A stretch of DNA of 64,000 bases from Candidatus Nitrotoga sp. AM1P (GTDB taxonomy: Bacteria > Pseudomonadota > Gammaproteobacteria > Burkholderiales > Gallionellaceae), in the NCBI RefSeq assembly GCF_013168275.1, contig NZ_AP019547.1, positions 806,001 to 870,000 of the forward strand. Direction: 5' to 3'. How positions within the stretch are numbered: the first letter of the stretch is position 1; every line of letters begins with the position of its first letter. The notes beneath the pieces were generated by a model. The model ran no database searches, was not told the DNA's origin, and saw only the letters and a list, made by a program, of their open reading frames with translations. This document shows positions 18,312 to 29,261 of the stretch, piece by piece. A program made the translations under genes and the position numbers.

Positions 18312-19576
18312 ATTGAATTCGTCACACGCAAACGAGCCAAGGGCAATGTCACGCGGGTGCACACCCCTCCGCCATCCCGATTCGACAAGGAGAGTGCTCC
18401 GCCAAACCGACGTAGTGTGGCATTGACCAGAAATAATCCCAGTCCCTGCCCGCCTTCTTTGGTGGTAAAAAATAATTTTCCGGCATGCGTTTCCGCAGAA
18501 GGAGTTAAGCCTGTGCCGCGGTCGAAAACTTCAATCTTCAATTGCTCTACATTGCAACTGACTTCCACCTCAACACTGTGCTCCGAGGCATCAGCTGCAT
18601 TATTTAAAATATTCGTGATAACTTGGCCCAACACTTGTTCCGCTACAATCTGCGGTGCGGGAGATGGACCCGTCCAGCGATAGCTTACCTGCGCCGAGGG
18701 ACGCATACTGCGCCATTGTGCAAGCAAATCTGTCAGATAACTATCAAGCGCGACGCTGTAACCACTTTCCGCCCGCGCTTGTTCTGTCGACGAAAGCATG
18801 TGCGAAAGCGTGTTTTTACAACGCGTAACTTGATCACGCAACAAGTGCAGCTCTTTCACCAATTCGGGCTGCATCGCATATTCATGCTCAAGTTCTTTAA
18901 GCACTACTGCCATCGTCCCCAGCGGCGTGCCTAATTCATGCGCCGCACCCACTGCCAGTGCGCCGAGCGCCACCAGATGTTCATCACGCAGCGCATTTTC
19001 ACGTACTTCAGCCAGCATGCGCTCACGTTCGCGCAAGGTGTTGCCCATCTTCACCACATAATAACCAACCAACCCTACGCCCAGAACAAAACCGAACCAC
19101 ATGAGCCAAGCACTTGAGTCAAGACGGGCAACGTGGTCAATATGAAAATGCGGCAGCGGAATATACACGAACATCAAGAACGTATAACAGGCCACAATTA
19201 CCGCAGCCAACAACCAGGCGTAAATAGCCAGCAGCGTAGCAGCGGCTATCGTGAGCGGCAACAATAGCAGCAACACAAACGGATTAGTGGTACCCCCAGC
19301 CAGATAGAGCAACGCACTAAGCAACAGAACATCCAGCACCAACTGCCCGAACACCTCAATCTCCTGCACTGGCCATGGCAATTTAAACCGTATCCAGGTG
19401 AGTATATTAAGCACCAGCAGCACAGTACCGATCACTGCAAATGGCAACGGCATCCCCATGCCTTTTGCAACCACCAGCACCGCCAAGGTGAGGCCAACCA
19501 CGGCGATATTTTTGAGCACCAACACGCGCCGCAGATTCACTGGCGACGACGTTAAAAAAGAAACAAATGGTTTCAT
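18308..19576 (-). CDS. regB: RegB/PrrB-type redox sensor histidine kinase
   Basis: A 422-residue kinase. About six membrane segments span residues 15-185, including the ubiquinone-binding heptapeptide GGTTNPF. Then come the H-box ALAVGAAHELGTPLGT (His near 222), QVTRCKNTL with a Cys in the position of the redox-active Cys of RegB, the N-box NILNNAADAS, and the G-boxes EVFDRGTGL and GGQGLGLFL. RegB senses the quinone pool and thiol redox state and phosphorylates RegA. Its stop overlaps regA by ATGA. Confidence 0.93.
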   Translation of the reverse strand: MKPFVSFLTSSPVNLRRVLVLKNIAVVGLTLAVLVVAKGMGMPLPFAVIGTVLLVLNILTWIRFKLPWPVQEIEVFGQLVLDVLLLSALLYLAGGTTNPFVLLLLLPLTIAAATLLAIYAWLLAAVIVACYTFLMFVYIPLPHFHIDHVARLDSSAWLMWFGFVLGVGLVGYYVVKMGNTLRERERMLAEVRENALRDEHLVALGALAVGAAHELGTPLGTMAVVLKELEHEYAMQPELVKELHLLRDQVTRCKNTLSHMLSSTEQARAESGYSVALDSYLTDLLAQWRSMRPSAQVSYRWTGPSPAPQIVAEQVLGQVITNILNNAADASEHSVEVEVSCNVEQLKIEVFDRGTGLTPSAETHAGKLFFTTKEGGQGLGLFLVNATLRRFGGALSLSNRDGGGVCTRVTLPLARLRVTNSI

Positions 19577-19836
19577 TAATTAATCCAGTAATTCAATTCC
19601 TTAAGGAAAAACATAAGAATAATAGCATCTCGTACCTTGTCGCCTGTGCACCTACTCACTAACCAATCATAATTGACGCACTCCGATCATAAAAGCTGAG
19701 CAGGACGAATGTTGTAAAAATAGAAGCAGAAAAAACCTAGATAGAGGTCGTAGTGAAAATGGTGACTGGGCCTCGATGTCTACTAACCAAGGCACATCTG
19801 GGTTGGCTAGCACTCTAAATTGTACCTGCTTGTCCG

Positions 19837-21402
19837 TCACAATCGTGCGAATCGACACACGCGCACGGACCGAAGTTTGCGGCCCAGCAGCCGCCGCCAT
19901 CCAATGACGACCCCGGATAGGCTAAGCGCGGTACCGCACAGGCTGAGTGAAATAAGCACGATGTCCCACAAGGGGCGTCTTTCCAGCAGTGGCAGCCAAT
20001 CCCAGCTATGCAACATCGCAAATAGCCAGCGGCTCAAGCGTTTTGTACTGTCTGTATGTCCGAGCACTGTGCCGGTCGCCGGATCAATGTGTACCCAAGT
20101 GGCGTGGGCATTGTCGAATACGACGCGCCACACTGGCAGAAATTTTTCCGAGCCACCCGTCATCGTGTGCGGCTCCCGTGAGTAATAATACAAATCGTAG
20201 TCGGTCAATACCTCAATGCGTGCAACGGGATCGGGAAGCAAGCGCGCAACACTAGTTTTCAATGCCTCGAAATTAGGTACATAAACATTCGCCGATTCTG
20301 CATTGAATACGGTTGGCCGAGCGCTGCCACTAATATTCACAAGCACTAAAGTCTGACCAGAAGCGCGTATCCAGTGCAGCTCACGCACGCCGTTCGGCGC
20401 AGCCGCAAGCAACTGTTGCGGTGAAGCTTGCTGGCTGGAAATATTCAACGGCCCTCCGTTCATCGCTACGGTATTTAAGGCTGGTGCTCCACTGTCAAAA
20501 ATTTTCCAGGGGTTCATTGACATCAGTCCACTGAATATCCACGTCAACGTGACCAGTGCAAACAACAGTCCTAGAATATGATGCCAGCGCATCACAAAAC
20601 CATGGTAGGGAGAATGTGAGCCACGCCTGTAAACACGTGTAAATCGCCAGCGCATGATTCCGACAGCTGTGCCAGTGAGGGCCACACCAATACCAAGAAT
20701 CGAGAGCCAGATGACAATGTCGGTCCAATATGCGTTAAACATATTGCCGCGAAAGGGATAGAGCCAGTGGATCCACGCGCCAACATAGTTCCATAAACGC
20801 TCGATACGCGGGGCATCCCGCACCACTTCGCCGGTGGTACCTGAGACATAAAGCAACGTTGTATCGGCGTCGACGAGCCGCACCCTATGCAACGGGCGAT
20901 GTGCATCCAATCCGCGCGAATGGGTGAAGGCGTCTTCGTCGATGATCCCCTCATAATCGATGGCAACTGCCAAACCGGCAAACACAGCGGCACTCGCCAG
21001 CGCATGCGCGCGATCAACCTGCCGCAATACGGCGCCAGTGCTGGCGTCTATCACCACCGTACCGATACCTGGTGCCACCCGGCGCCGACCACTTGCCAGC
21101 CCGACATTCGGATCACGAGCCGGCACGGCTAAGTAGACCGCACGACCACCGCTGGCCACAGCCAACCGGAGATCCTGCAACGGCCCCTTGATACCGGCTG
21201 CATCCAGCGCCTGCCTAGGCGTCAGCGTGATGGTCGCCGCATTGAGCGATGGTAGGTGCTGTATTCGTTCTGCGGCAGTCAGTTTCGGGTAGCCCACATA
21301 CATCATGACTATCCCCGAGATGAACCACATCGCGAAGAAGATGCAGGCGGCGATTCCAAGCCAGCGATGAATCAGGAATAGCCAACGTTTAGCATACGCC
21401 AT
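19837..21402 (-). CDS. PepSY-domain inner-membrane protein (siderophore/iron utilisation type)
   Basis: A 521-residue protein from ATG 21402 (AAGGA about 10 bases upstream); the longer frame starts at a GTG inside the TonB-receptor gene. It has PepSY_TM architecture: a first membrane helix (WLGIAACIFFAMWFISGIVM), two periplasmic PepSY-like segments (LTPRQALDAAGIKGPLQ and the YYYSREPHTMTGGSEKF region), then further helices (IVIWLSILGIGVALTGTAV, ILGLLFALVTLTWIFSGLM) and a last helix near residue 495. Such proteins accompany ferric-siderophore receptors and may reduce or process the complex. The gene begins just after the receptor stop, so the two form an operon. Confidence 0.88.
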   Translation of the reverse strand: MAYAKRWLFLIHRWLGIAACIFFAMWFISGIVMMYVGYPKLTAAERIQHLPSLNAATITLTPRQALDAAGIKGPLQDLRLAVASGGRAVYLAVPARDPNVGLASGRRRVAPGIGTVVIDASTGAVLRQVDRAHALASAAVFAGLAVAIDYEGIIDEDAFTHSRGLDAHRPLHRVRLVDADTTLLYVSGTTGEVVRDAPRIERLWNYVGAWIHWLYPFRGNMFNAYWTDIVIWLSILGIGVALTGTAVGIMRWRFTRVYRRGSHSPYHGFVMRWHHILGLLFALVTLTWIFSGLMSMNPWKIFDSGAPALNTVAMNGGPLNISSQQASPQQLLAAAPNGVRELHWIRASGQTLVLVNISGSARPTVFNAESANVYVPNFEALKTSVARLLPDPVARIEVLTDYDLYYYSREPHTMTGGSEKFLPVWRVVFDNAHATWVHIDPATGTVLGHTDSTKRLSRWLFAMLHSWDWLPLLERRPLWDIVLISLSLCGTALSLSGVVIGWRRLLGRKLRSVRVCRFARL

Positions 21403-21415
21403 AAATAACGCGTCC

Positions 21416-23692
21416 TTAAAACGCCGCACTCAAAGTAATATCGGCTGTGCGCGGCGGCCCCAGGTAAGCCATCGTGCTACCGACGTTCGCGGCGTAAATA
21501 CGGTCAGTCACATTACGAACGCGGCCTATCATAGACACCGTCTTACTCATTTTCCAGCGCAAACCAAGATCAAGCAGCGTGTAAGCTGACCAATTCATTG
21601 TGTTATCAGCATCTGCATAAACTTTGCCGACGTAACGCACGCCTGCACTTGCTTGCCAAGCGCGCGTGATGTCATACGAAGACCACAGGTTAGCGACCGT
21701 CGATGGCGTATTGATTGGCGTTTTACCGGCCAGTGAAATACCGTTCTGAACAAAGTTCTCAAATTGCGCATCGACATAGGTAATATTGCCCTGCAACGAC
21801 AATCTGGAGGTAGGTTGCAGCCCAACGGCCAATTCCACACCTTTAGCTGATTGTTCCCCGACCAAAACGGTGAGTGCGCTGTTGCCCAACACCGGAGTAG
21901 CAATATTTTTGCGGGTAATACTGTAGGCCGCGACCGTGGCCGTGCCTTTGCCTTGCCAGAAATCAATTTTGCTACCAATTTCTACCTGCTTGCCCGTCGT
22001 AAGTGCGGTGTTATCACGCGCGGCAGCAAAAGAGGCCGTGGTAAGAATACCGGACGGAGGATCAGCCGCCGTTGAATATTGCGCGTACAGATTAGCACCC
22101 GGTGCAACGTCCCATACCAAGCCGAGGCGACTGGTCGTTGGGTTATATGTGCGCGCGAGGGTAGCAGGATTAGCTGCTGTCACCGCACGGCGATTTGTCA
22201 GATCAAGTTCGATGCGGTCATGGCGCAGCGCAGTGATCAGGTTTAAAGTCGGCATTAGCGTTGTGCGGTTTTCAAGGTACAGTGCAGTTGAAGTGACCTT
22301 GACTTCCCGGTCAGGGTTGAAGCCTGGTGACATGCCGGGCACTTGAAAAAAACTTTCGGTAACAAAATTGTACGGATCGACTGTACTTACGACAGCAGGT
22401 AGGCTATTCGGGAATCGCGTCTGCTTGTTTACGCTCACGTCCAGCCCGAAAGACCAATCACTCCTAAGGCCAGCAAGTTGCCCCTTGTATAGCCCATTAA
22501 CGCGGTCACCAAAAACTTGATGGTCATGCCGTTGCAGAAAAGTATTCGAACGAATCACGGCTGTGTTGGCCGGATTGAAAACATAAGTTTCAACATTGCG
22601 GTAATCGCGCAGTGCATCATAAGCATACGCAGTATTCTGGAATTGCAGCGCATCGGTCACACGCCAGTCGGTCACCGAGCGCAACCACTGTACACGCTGA
22701 GCATAAATACTGTCAGTACTGTTGTAGTTTTTGAAGCGGGTGCCGGGATCAACGCGTAACGTACCCGTAGCCGGATTGGTTACTGGCGTTCCCCAGTATG
22801 GCCGGTCGACATCCTCATCCTGGTATTCATAAGCCAATTTATGGGTCAATCCACCGCCAAAGTCCGACAGCAGTGAGGCGGCAACTTGTGTGGCCTTGCT
22901 TTCAGTGCCATTTATCCAGCTGCCCGCGTTACGGTGGTTCACGTCAATTCGCGCATAGTGGCTGCCCGCTCCGCCATCGCCAATGATGCGGCGATTTAAT
23001 CCCAGAGACACTTCCTTGAGGTTATAAGCGCCCAGCCGCACTCTCGCTTCTGAAAAATCACCTCTTTCCGCGATTTTGGTGATGTAATTAATAGAGCCGC
23101 CGACCGCACCTGAGCCAAAAAGAAAACTGGATGGGCCACCGATAACCTCAACGCGGTCGTAAATCCAGCTATCCACCGGGCGGGCTGCAATCGAATATTG
23201 CACATTAATACCGTTGAATAATTGACTAAGTGACCCACTGCCAAAGCCCCGATAAAAAACACCGATATTGCCTGGCGCATCGTGCGCAGTGACACCAGGA
23301 ACTGCCCGAAGTATTTCCTGGGTGTTTTGCGCACCACGTGCATCAATGGTGGTGCGGTTAACAACCGTAACCGAAGCTGGCGTCTCGCGCGGCGTCAGCC
23401 CGAGGCGGCTGCCGGTTTCAGAAGGTTCGTCAAGGTTAAGTCGGCCATTGGCGACTGGTACTGTGCCTACGACATCAATTTGCGGCAATGTTACTAATTC
23501 AGGTTGGGCATGGCTGGGAGCGGACGTCATCACAAAAGCGGAGAAAATACTGATTGACAAAACCGTAGGAACGACCGTTGCTAAACGGGCGCGTGGCAAC
23601 TGAGTTGCTTTAGATTCTTGAGAACGCTGCTTACGCACTTTAAATGCGAGCATGTATGTACGCTGGGTGCGGCGTGCTAATTTCTTGGCCAT
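21416..23692 (-). CDS. TonB-dependent siderophore receptor
   Basis: A 758-residue outer-membrane receptor. Start ATG 23692 has AAGGAG upstream; the longer frame adds 17 unlikely residues. After a long basic n-region the signal helix ends at APSHA, near residue 62. The TonB-box area LPQIDVVGT is followed by the plug domain (TPASVTVVNRTTIDARGAQN, then DRVEVIGGPSSFLFGSGAVG) and a beta-barrel ending in ITLSAAF with the terminal Phe typical of barrels. The plug resembles FhuE/FpvA-like ferric siderophore receptors; the ligand cannot be stated. No convincing Fur box was found upstream. Confidence 0.92.
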   Translation of the reverse strand: MAKKLARRTQRTYMLAFKVRKQRSQESKATQLPRARLATVVPTVLSISIFSAFVMTSAPSHAQPELVTLPQIDVVGTVPVANGRLNLDEPSETGSRLGLTPRETPASVTVVNRTTIDARGAQNTQEILRAVPGVTAHDAPGNIGVFYRGFGSGSLSQLFNGINVQYSIAARPVDSWIYDRVEVIGGPSSFLFGSGAVGGSINYITKIAERGDFSEARVRLGAYNLKEVSLGLNRRIIGDGGAGSHYARIDVNHRNAGSWINGTESKATQVAASLLSDFGGGLTHKLAYEYQDEDVDRPYWGTPVTNPATGTLRVDPGTRFKNYNSTDSIYAQRVQWLRSVTDWRVTDALQFQNTAYAYDALRDYRNVETYVFNPANTAVIRSNTFLQRHDHQVFGDRVNGLYKGQLAGLRSDWSFGLDVSVNKQTRFPNSLPAVVSTVDPYNFVTESFFQVPGMSPGFNPDREVKVTSTALYLENRTTLMPTLNLITALRHDRIELDLTNRRAVTAANPATLARTYNPTTSRLGLVWDVAPGANLYAQYSTAADPPSGILTTASFAAARDNTALTTGKQVEIGSKIDFWQGKGTATVAAYSITRKNIATPVLGNSALTVLVGEQSAKGVELAVGLQPTSRLSLQGNITYVDAQFENFVQNGISLAGKTPINTPSTVANLWSSYDITRAWQASAGVRYVGKVYADADNTMNWSAYTLLDLGLRWKMSKTVSMIGRVRNVTDRIYAANVGSTMAYLGPPRTADITLSAAF

Positions 23693-24102
23693 AAAAAACT
23701 CCTTGTTGTTTTCCAGACCGATCCCGGTCAAGCTAAATGCCAAGAGTTTTCACTTATAGCGCTGCTTAGACAAACATGGTTACTTCCAATAAAGTAGCCA
23801 CGTTTATTTGCGCAACTTTCCCCGATTTACAAGCGAACTCTGGATGATTTGCTAAATGTGCAGAATTTTGTCCACGGCAGAAAACGTCGCTTGCGATAAA
23901 CGCAGAACCACGGTGGTTAACTCGGAGCGCACCAAAAATTTCACTTAAATTATGAAGCGCACGAATCATAAGGAAGAAAAATCATCTTGAGAATGTGGCA
24001 AATTGTCGCGCGGCAATTTGTCGCACCACGGCCAATCAGCCTATGAGGGCAACCTGAAAAACATAACCTAATGTTTTTCAAATCTTTAAATGTAGATGTC
24101 AA
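23693..24102. other. Upstream region of the TonB receptor
   Basis: About 410 bases between the receptor start and a terminator. It must carry the receptor promoter, but no clear Fur-type dyad or -35/-10 pair was recognised. A 67-codon minus-strand frame (23766-23969) has no family resemblance and is not accepted. Confidence 0.45.
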
Positions 24103-24140
24103 AATAAAGCACCCCGCAGCAAGCTGCGGGGTGCTTTATT
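24103..24140 (-). terminator. Strong intrinsic terminator downstream of the NYN gene
   Basis: A perfect 18-bp inverted repeat, 24103-24120 and 24123-24140, with GC-rich core GCACCCCGCAGC. On the minus strand the hairpin is followed by a U-rich stretch (TTTATTTTG), and it lies about 100 bases past the NYN-gene stop. It may also insulate the TonB-receptor promoter. Confidence 0.85.
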
Positions 24141-24237
24141 GACCGAGCCAATGACAAAATAGCCCATATGATGGGATAGCATAAATCCGTAAATTAATAT
24201 GCTCCCCAAACTTGGCTGCACATAACTTATAGCTGTG

Positions 24238-25065
24238 TTATTCCTCCGCCGCTGGTAAACGTATGGTGTACTGACCTGTTTTTTCATCACGTACCATCAT
24301 GAGCAGATTATTTTTCTGCGCGTCTTCCACCAATTCTTTGAACGAACGGTAGCCGTAAGCCGATTCAGCAAAACCTGGTTTCCGACGCTGCATGGTAGGT
24401 TTAACCATGGAATACCAGACTTTCTCCTCCCCCCGTTCAGCAATCAATGCTTCGATGGTTTCGACAATAAAATCGAGTGCTTCCTGCCGCTTATCATCTT
24501 CAGGTTTCAATATTGATTTTTTCGTCGTGCCACCGACAGGTGTTTTTGCCGGGGATTTTTTTTCAGCGCGTTTTTTCTGTGCTTCCTGTTCGCGTACCAG
24601 ATCATCATAAAAAATGAATTCATCACAATTGGCACTGAGCAAGTCAGAAGTCGAATCCTTAACCCCAATCCCGATCACATATTTGTTGTTCTCTCGCAGC
24701 TTGGAAACCAATGGGGAAAAGTCCGAGTCACCGCTGATAATAACGAAGGTATCAACATGGGATTTGGTATAACAAAGATCCAGCGCATCGACGACCATAC
24801 GGATATCAGCAGAATTTTTACCTGATTGGCGCACATGCGGGATCTCAATCAATTCAAAAGCAGCTTCATGCATCGTCGCCTTAAATTCCTTGTAACGATC
24901 CCAGTCACAATAAGCTTTTTTGACGACAATGCTACCCTTAAGCAGTAAGCGTTCAAGTACCTTCTTGATGTCAAACTGCGCATACTTGGCGTCGCGTACC
25001 CCTAGCGCAATGTTCTCGAAATCGCAAAACATAGCCATGTTGGTAATTTCAGGTTGACCAGCCAT
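24238..25065 (-). CDS. NYN (PIN-like) domain protein with C-terminal LOTUS/OST-HTH-like domain
   Basis: A 275-residue protein. The NYN/LabA-type nuclease fold is seen in MAMFCDFENIALG (first acidic site), SADIRMVVDALDLCYTKSHV (second) and TFVIISGDSDFSPLVSKLRE (third acidic cluster), with the fold ending near residue 160. A Lys-rich linker (EAQKKRAEKKSPAKTP) leads to a winged-helix-like tail (SAYGYRSFKELVEDAQKNNL), resembling OST-HTH/LOTUS RNA-binding domains. NYN proteins are RNases, so an RNA-processing role is likely; the target is unknown. It is transcribed towards the strong terminator at 24103-24140. Confidence 0.85.
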   Translation of the reverse strand: MAGQPEITNMAMFCDFENIALGVRDAKYAQFDIKKVLERLLLKGSIVVKKAYCDWDRYKEFKATMHEAAFELIEIPHVRQSGKNSADIRMVVDALDLCYTKSHVDTFVIISGDSDFSPLVSKLRENNKYVIGIGVKDSTSDLLSANCDEFIFYDDLVREQEAQKKRAEKKSPAKTPVGGTTKKSILKPEDDKRQEALDFIVETIEALIAERGEEKVWYSMVKPTMQRRKPGFAESAYGYRSFKELVEDAQKNNLLMMVRDEKTGQYTIRLPAAEE

Positions 25066-25149
25066 CTGTTACTCCTAAACTAAGTTTGTTAATAGCTGTA
25101 CCACACATATCAACTTACTGCTTGACCGGATGAACCCAATTATTGCCAA

Positions 25150-25584
25150 CTAGCCTCGCGTATTTGACTGCGTCTCGAACTGCATCAGATCGACTAACGG
25201 CTGCGCTTGCCAGCCAAACTTTCGGTGTTCCGCCACAATATTAGTAAAAATGCCACCACGAACGTAAAATTTGGCGGTCAGGCGCATGAAACGCGGCTGG
25301 ATAGCGGCAACCAAATCATCCAGAATTCGATTGGTAACATCTTCATGGAAATGTCCTTCATTACGGAATGACCAGATATAGAGCTTGAGACTTTTGAGTT
25401 CGACGCAAGTTGTATCCGCGATGTAATCGAGGATCAACGTAGCAAAATCAGGCTGACCGGTCTTGGGGCACAGACAGGTAAACTCAGGGATTTCCATGTG
25501 GATGTGGTAATCGCGCTGGGGATTGGGGTTGGCGAAGGTTTCCAGAAGTTTGCTGGCCACGGTTTTGCTGGGCAGAGCGCTCAT
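25150..25584 (-). CDS. queF: NADPH-dependent 7-cyano-7-deazaguanine reductase QueF
   Basis: A 144-residue protein, right for type-I QueF. The start ATG 25584 is chosen because it begins at [20 protein letters not shown]; the longer frame enters smc. The catalytic region is [18 protein letters not shown], with the nucleophilic Cys in FTCLCPKTG and the following Asp. [20 protein letters not shown] carries the QueF motif with Glu and His, and the fold ends with [14 protein letters not shown]. QueF reduces preQ0 to preQ1 in queuosine synthesis. It is divergent from smc, with 60 bases between the starts. Confidence 0.97.
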   Translation of the reverse strand: MSALPSKTVASKLLETFANPNPQRDYHIHMEIPEFTCLCPKTGQPDFATLILDYIADTTCVELKSLKLYIWSFRNEGHFHEDVTNRILDDLVAAIQPRFMRLTAKFYVRGGIFTNIVAEHRKFGWQAQPLVDLMQFETQSNTRG

Positions 25585-25644
25585 TTTGATATGCCTTGTG
25601 GGTCGGTTAGAATACAACGCATTATAATGTCCAACTGATTGAAA

Positions 25645-28600
25645 TTGCGTCTTTCTCACATCAAGATCGCTGGATTCAAATCTTTCGTTGATCCCACCCA
25701 TATTGCGCTACCCGGGCAGATCGTCGGCATTGTCGGTCCAAATGGCTGCGGAAAATCGAACATTATTGACGCGCTACGCTGGGTGTTGGGCGAATCTCGC
25801 GCTTCAGCGCTACGCGGCGAATCCATGCAAGATGTCATTTTCAACGGCTCCGGTAAGCGCAAACCGGTCTCGCGCGCCAGCGTCGAGCTGATCTTCGATA
25901 ACAGTTTGGGTAAGGCTGCCGGCCAATGGTCAAGCTACGCCGAAATCTCTATCAAGCGCGTGCTGCTGCGCGACGGTGATTCCAGTTACCACATCAACAA
26001 TCAGCATGTGCGGCGCAAGGATATAACCGACATTTTTCTGGGCACCGGGCTAGGCGCACGAGCTTACGCCATTATCGAACAGGGCATGATTTCGCGCATC
26101 ATTGAAGCTAAGCCGGAAGAACTGCGCGTGTTTCTGGAAGAGGCTGCGGGGGTATCTAAATACCGCGACCGCCGCCGCGAAACCGAACTTCGCATTGCCG
26201 ATACGCACGACAATCTGCTACGCGTTGATGACATTTTGCTAGAGCTGACTAAGCAACTTACCCATCTGACTGGACAAGCAGCGGTAGCCAGGCGTTACCA
26301 CGAATTAGAATCGAAGCGCGACACCACGCAACAATTGCTGTGGTTGGTGAATAAACAGGAAGCTGAAACACGCCGGAAGCGTTTTGCACAAGGAATTGAG
26401 TTAACAAAAAACGAGCTGGAGGCTGAAACTACGCGTCTACGTGGAATGGAAAGCCAACTGGAATACATACGCAATGAGCATTACGCGCAAGCTGATGCAC
26501 TACATGCCAAGCAGGGCGAGCTGTACGCGGCGAATGCTGAAATTGCACGACTAGAACAGCAGATTGCCCATCTCAACGATCAACGCACGCGCTTAAATCA
26601 GCAGACGGCCAATAGTAAGCTGCAGGTTGAACAACAACGCACCCAGTTACAAGGTATAGAGTCTTTACTGGCACATTGGCAGCAACAACAACAAGAAGCA
26701 GACATTCGCGTTGAGAGCTGGGAAAACCACGCAAACGCCGAAGCACTGCATCTGCCGCAAGCGGAAGAAACCGCACGCGCCGGACTGGAACGCCACAACA
26801 CCATGCAACGCGAACAACTTATTTCACAACAACAACTACAATTGGCCGATACGCAACGCGAACATATCCAACGCAATGTGCAACAACTAGAAACGCGCCG
26901 CTCACGTTTGCTGCTGGAACAGGACAATCTCCCGCAAGTGGATAGCGAAGCATTGGCACAGGCGCAGTATTTATTACTCGATATGGAGATGGAACACACA
27001 GCACAACAGCAGCAGTTGACAGAACTTCAGGCGCAATTACCGGGGGCCGATACAACACGGCGCAACCAACGTACCGCAATGCAGGAACTCGAACGGCAAC
27101 TGTCGCAGGTGGAGGCGAAACTTTCCGCGTTGCAACAGCTTCAAAATCAGGTCGACAACGACAAGAATCTGAAACAGTGGTTAACAAAATATCAATTAGA
27201 CCCACTGCCGCGCCTGTGGCAATCCATCGGTATTGAAGCAGGCTGGGAAGATGCACTGGAAGCCGTTTTGCGCGAACGACTCAATGCGCTCGCCCTGCCC
27301 CACCTGAACGATGCTGCTCATTGGAGTGATACGCCACCGGCCAGGCTGGCTATCTTCGCAACGGACGGAGTGCATAATTTCAAAGCCCAACAAGATATTG
27401 GGCTGACTCCGCTGGGGGGGTTCGTAACCTACCATAATCCACAAGCTGCGCCCGTAGTGACAGACTGGTTGTCTGGTGTGTATGTCACGGAAACACTGGC
27501 ACTGGGCATAAATTTACGTGAACAATTGCCCGCCGGTGCCTGGCTAGTAACCCCGCAGGGACACTTGATTGGCGCGCATAGCGTGCTGTTCCATGCTCCG
27601 GACAACCAGGTGCATGGCGTATTGGCGCGGCAACGTGAAATTGAGCGTTTGCAGGAGGCAGCACAGCAACAGACAAAGTCATTGGATCAAGGCAAACACC
27701 AGGCAGCACTAGCGGAGGCAACCTATCACACTATCGAAAGCCGCATTGCGCTCTTGCGGGCGGCAAACAGCGAATTACAACAACGTCAACATGAAATACA
27801 AGTTCAGATTCTAAAATTAACTCAGGCCAACGAACGCAGCCACGAGCGCGCTACCCAAATTGCGCACGAATTGCAAGAGCTGGCCGAACAGTCTGCTGAA
27901 GAGCAATACCAGCATCATGAAATCGCTGAGCGCATGAACATTTTGCGCGAAAACATTGCGACCCAGCAGATAGAGGGGGAGCAAGTGAGGTTGCAAGCTA
28001 CCGCTCAGGAATCTACGCTGCGTCAACAGCGCGAACGCTCACAAAAAGCGCAGCATGAATTACAGGAAGCTCGCTTTTTTCTCAAGACTTGCACGGTAAA
28101 AATCACCGATCTAAAGCAGAATTTTAAACAAATCGAGTTAACGTTGGCGCAGTTAGAACAAACTTTGATACAAAACCATGCCGAATTAGACCGTATAGAA
28201 GACGGCACCAGCAAGCAACAATTGCAGGAAGCGCTGCAACAGCGTCAAGCGCGCGAACACACGCTGGCCGAGGCGCGCAACATACTGGAACAAACCACCA
28301 GTAATCTGAACAAACTGGAACAAGAGCGCCTGACCAGCGAACAAAAATTACATCCCCTGCGTGAGAAACTCAGCGAGTTGTCGCTCAAGGAACAGGAAGC
28401 ACGCCTGCAATATGAACAATGGGCAGCGCAATTGCAAGATGTAGAGGAAACAACACTGCTCTCCCTGTTGAAAAGCGACAATATCAAGCTGAATACGTTA
28501 CAAAACGAATTAAATCGCCTGAACAGCGACATAACTGGGCTGGGTGCAGTAAATCTAGCGGCGCTCGAAGAATTAAATACGGCACAGGAACGCAAAACCT

Positions 28601-29169
28601 ATCTGGATATTCAAGCAAAAGATTTGACCGAGGCGATGGACACACTGAAAGGAGCAATCCGCCGCATTGATAAGGAATCGCGTGACTTATTGATGACCAC
28701 TTACAATGAAGTAAATCGCCATCTAGCAGAAATGTTCCCCGTGCTGTTTGGCGGTGGCGAAGCGCGCCTGGTGCTAACTGGCGATGAAATACTGGATAGC
28801 GGCGTGCAGGTGATGGCCCAACCACCGGGCAAAAAAAATGCCTCGATTCACTTGTTATCAGGCGGCGAAAAAGCGTTAACTGCAATTGCGCTGGTGTTCT
28901 CGATGTTCCAGCTTAACCCCGCGCCTTTCTGCCTGTTGGACGAGGTTGATGCCCCATTGGATGATACCAACACCGAACGATTGTGCAAGCTGATCCAGAA
29001 AATGGCTCAGCACACCCAATTCATCTTCATCAGCCACAACAAGATCACTATGGAATTAGCGCAACAACTGGTCGGCGTAACCATGCAGGAACGCGGCGTA
29101 TCACATGTGGTGACAGTAGACATTGAGGAAGCACTACGCCTGCGGGACGACAGTACAATAACCACATAA
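25645..29169 (+). CDS. smc: Chromosome segregation protein SMC
   Basis: About 1174 residues from a TTG at 25645 ([20 protein letters not shown]), which matches the usual SMC start; an in-frame TTG lies two codons earlier and no ATG is available. Walker A is GPNGCGKSN near residue 32. A long coiled coil covers residues about 170-500. The hinge lies around residues 510-640 and includes [21 protein letters not shown] second coiled coil follows, then the C-terminal head with [13 protein letters not shown] and the Walker [16 protein letters not shown] organises chromosomes with ScpAB. A TATAAT lies at 25623-25628, close to the start, and no Shine-Dalgarno is seen. Confidence 0.95.
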   Translation: MRLSHIKIAGFKSFVDPTHIALPGQIVGIVGPNGCGKSNIIDALRWVLGESRASALRGESMQDVIFNGSGKRKPVSRASVELIFDNSLGKAAGQWSSYAEISIKRVLLRDGDSSYHINNQHVRRKDITDIFLGTGLGARAYAIIEQGMISRIIEAKPEELRVFLEEAAGVSKYRDRRRETELRIADTHDNLLRVDDILLELTKQLTHLTGQAAVARRYHELESKRDTTQQLLWLVNKQEAETRRKRFAQGIELTKNELEAETTRLRGMESQLEYIRNEHYAQADALHAKQGELYAANAEIARLEQQIAHLNDQRTRLNQQTANSKLQVEQQRTQLQGIESLLAHWQQQQQEADIRVESWENHANAEALHLPQAEETARAGLERHNTMQREQLISQQQLQLADTQREHIQRNVQQLETRRSRLLLEQDNLPQVDSEALAQAQYLLLDMEMEHTAQQQQLTELQAQLPGADTTRRNQRTAMQELERQLSQVEAKLSALQQLQNQVDNDKNLKQWLTKYQLDPLPRLWQSIGIEAGWEDALEAVLRERLNALALPHLNDAAHWSDTPPARLAIFATDGVHNFKAQQDIGLTPLGGFVTYHNPQAAPVVTDWLSGVYVTETLALGINLREQLPAGAWLVTPQGHLIGAHSVLFHAPDNQVHGVLARQREIERLQEAAQQQTKSLDQGKHQAALAEATYHTIESRIALLRAANSELQQRQHEIQVQILKLTQANERSHERATQIAHELQELAEQSAEEQYQHHEIAERMNILRENIATQQIEGEQVRLQATAQESTLRQQRERSQKAQHELQEARFFLKTCTVKITDLKQNFKQIELTLAQLEQTLIQNHAELDRIEDGTSKQQLQEALQQRQAREHTLAEARNILEQTTSNLNKLEQERLTSEQKLHPLREKLSELSLKEQEARLQYEQWAAQLQDVEETTLLSLLKSDNIKLNTLQNELNRLNSDITGLGAVNLAALEELNTAQERKTYLDIQAKDLTEAMDTLKGAIRRIDKESRDLLMTTYNEVNRHLAEMFPVLFGGGEARLVLTGDEILDSGVQVMAQPPGKKNASIHLLSGGEKALTAIALVFSMFQLNPAPFCLLDEVDAPLDDTNTERLCKLIQKMAQHTQFIFISHNKITMELAQQLVGVTMQERGVSHVVTVDIEEALRLRDDSTITT

Positions 29170-29198
29170 AAGTGATTACATGCGCTACCTGACAAGCC

Positions 29199-29236
29199 TT
29201 ACGTATACATTAACTAATGTAGCCGTAAAATTTTTA
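29199..29236 (+). terminator. Putative terminator between smc and pbpG
   Basis: A hairpin of TTACG (29199-29203) with CGTAA (29224-29228) and ACATTA (29207-29212) with TAATGT (29215-29220), separated by a 3x3 internal loop, followed by AATTTTTAT. It is 30 bases past the smc stop and AT-rich, so only moderately stable. Confidence 0.45.
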
Positions 29237-29261
29237 TCAAATTCTCTTTACGCACATGAGG

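Noticed and set aside
23766-23969. 67-codon minus-strand ORF upstream of the TonB receptor
   Set aside because: No ribosome-binding site and no coding resemblance; the region must hold a promoter.
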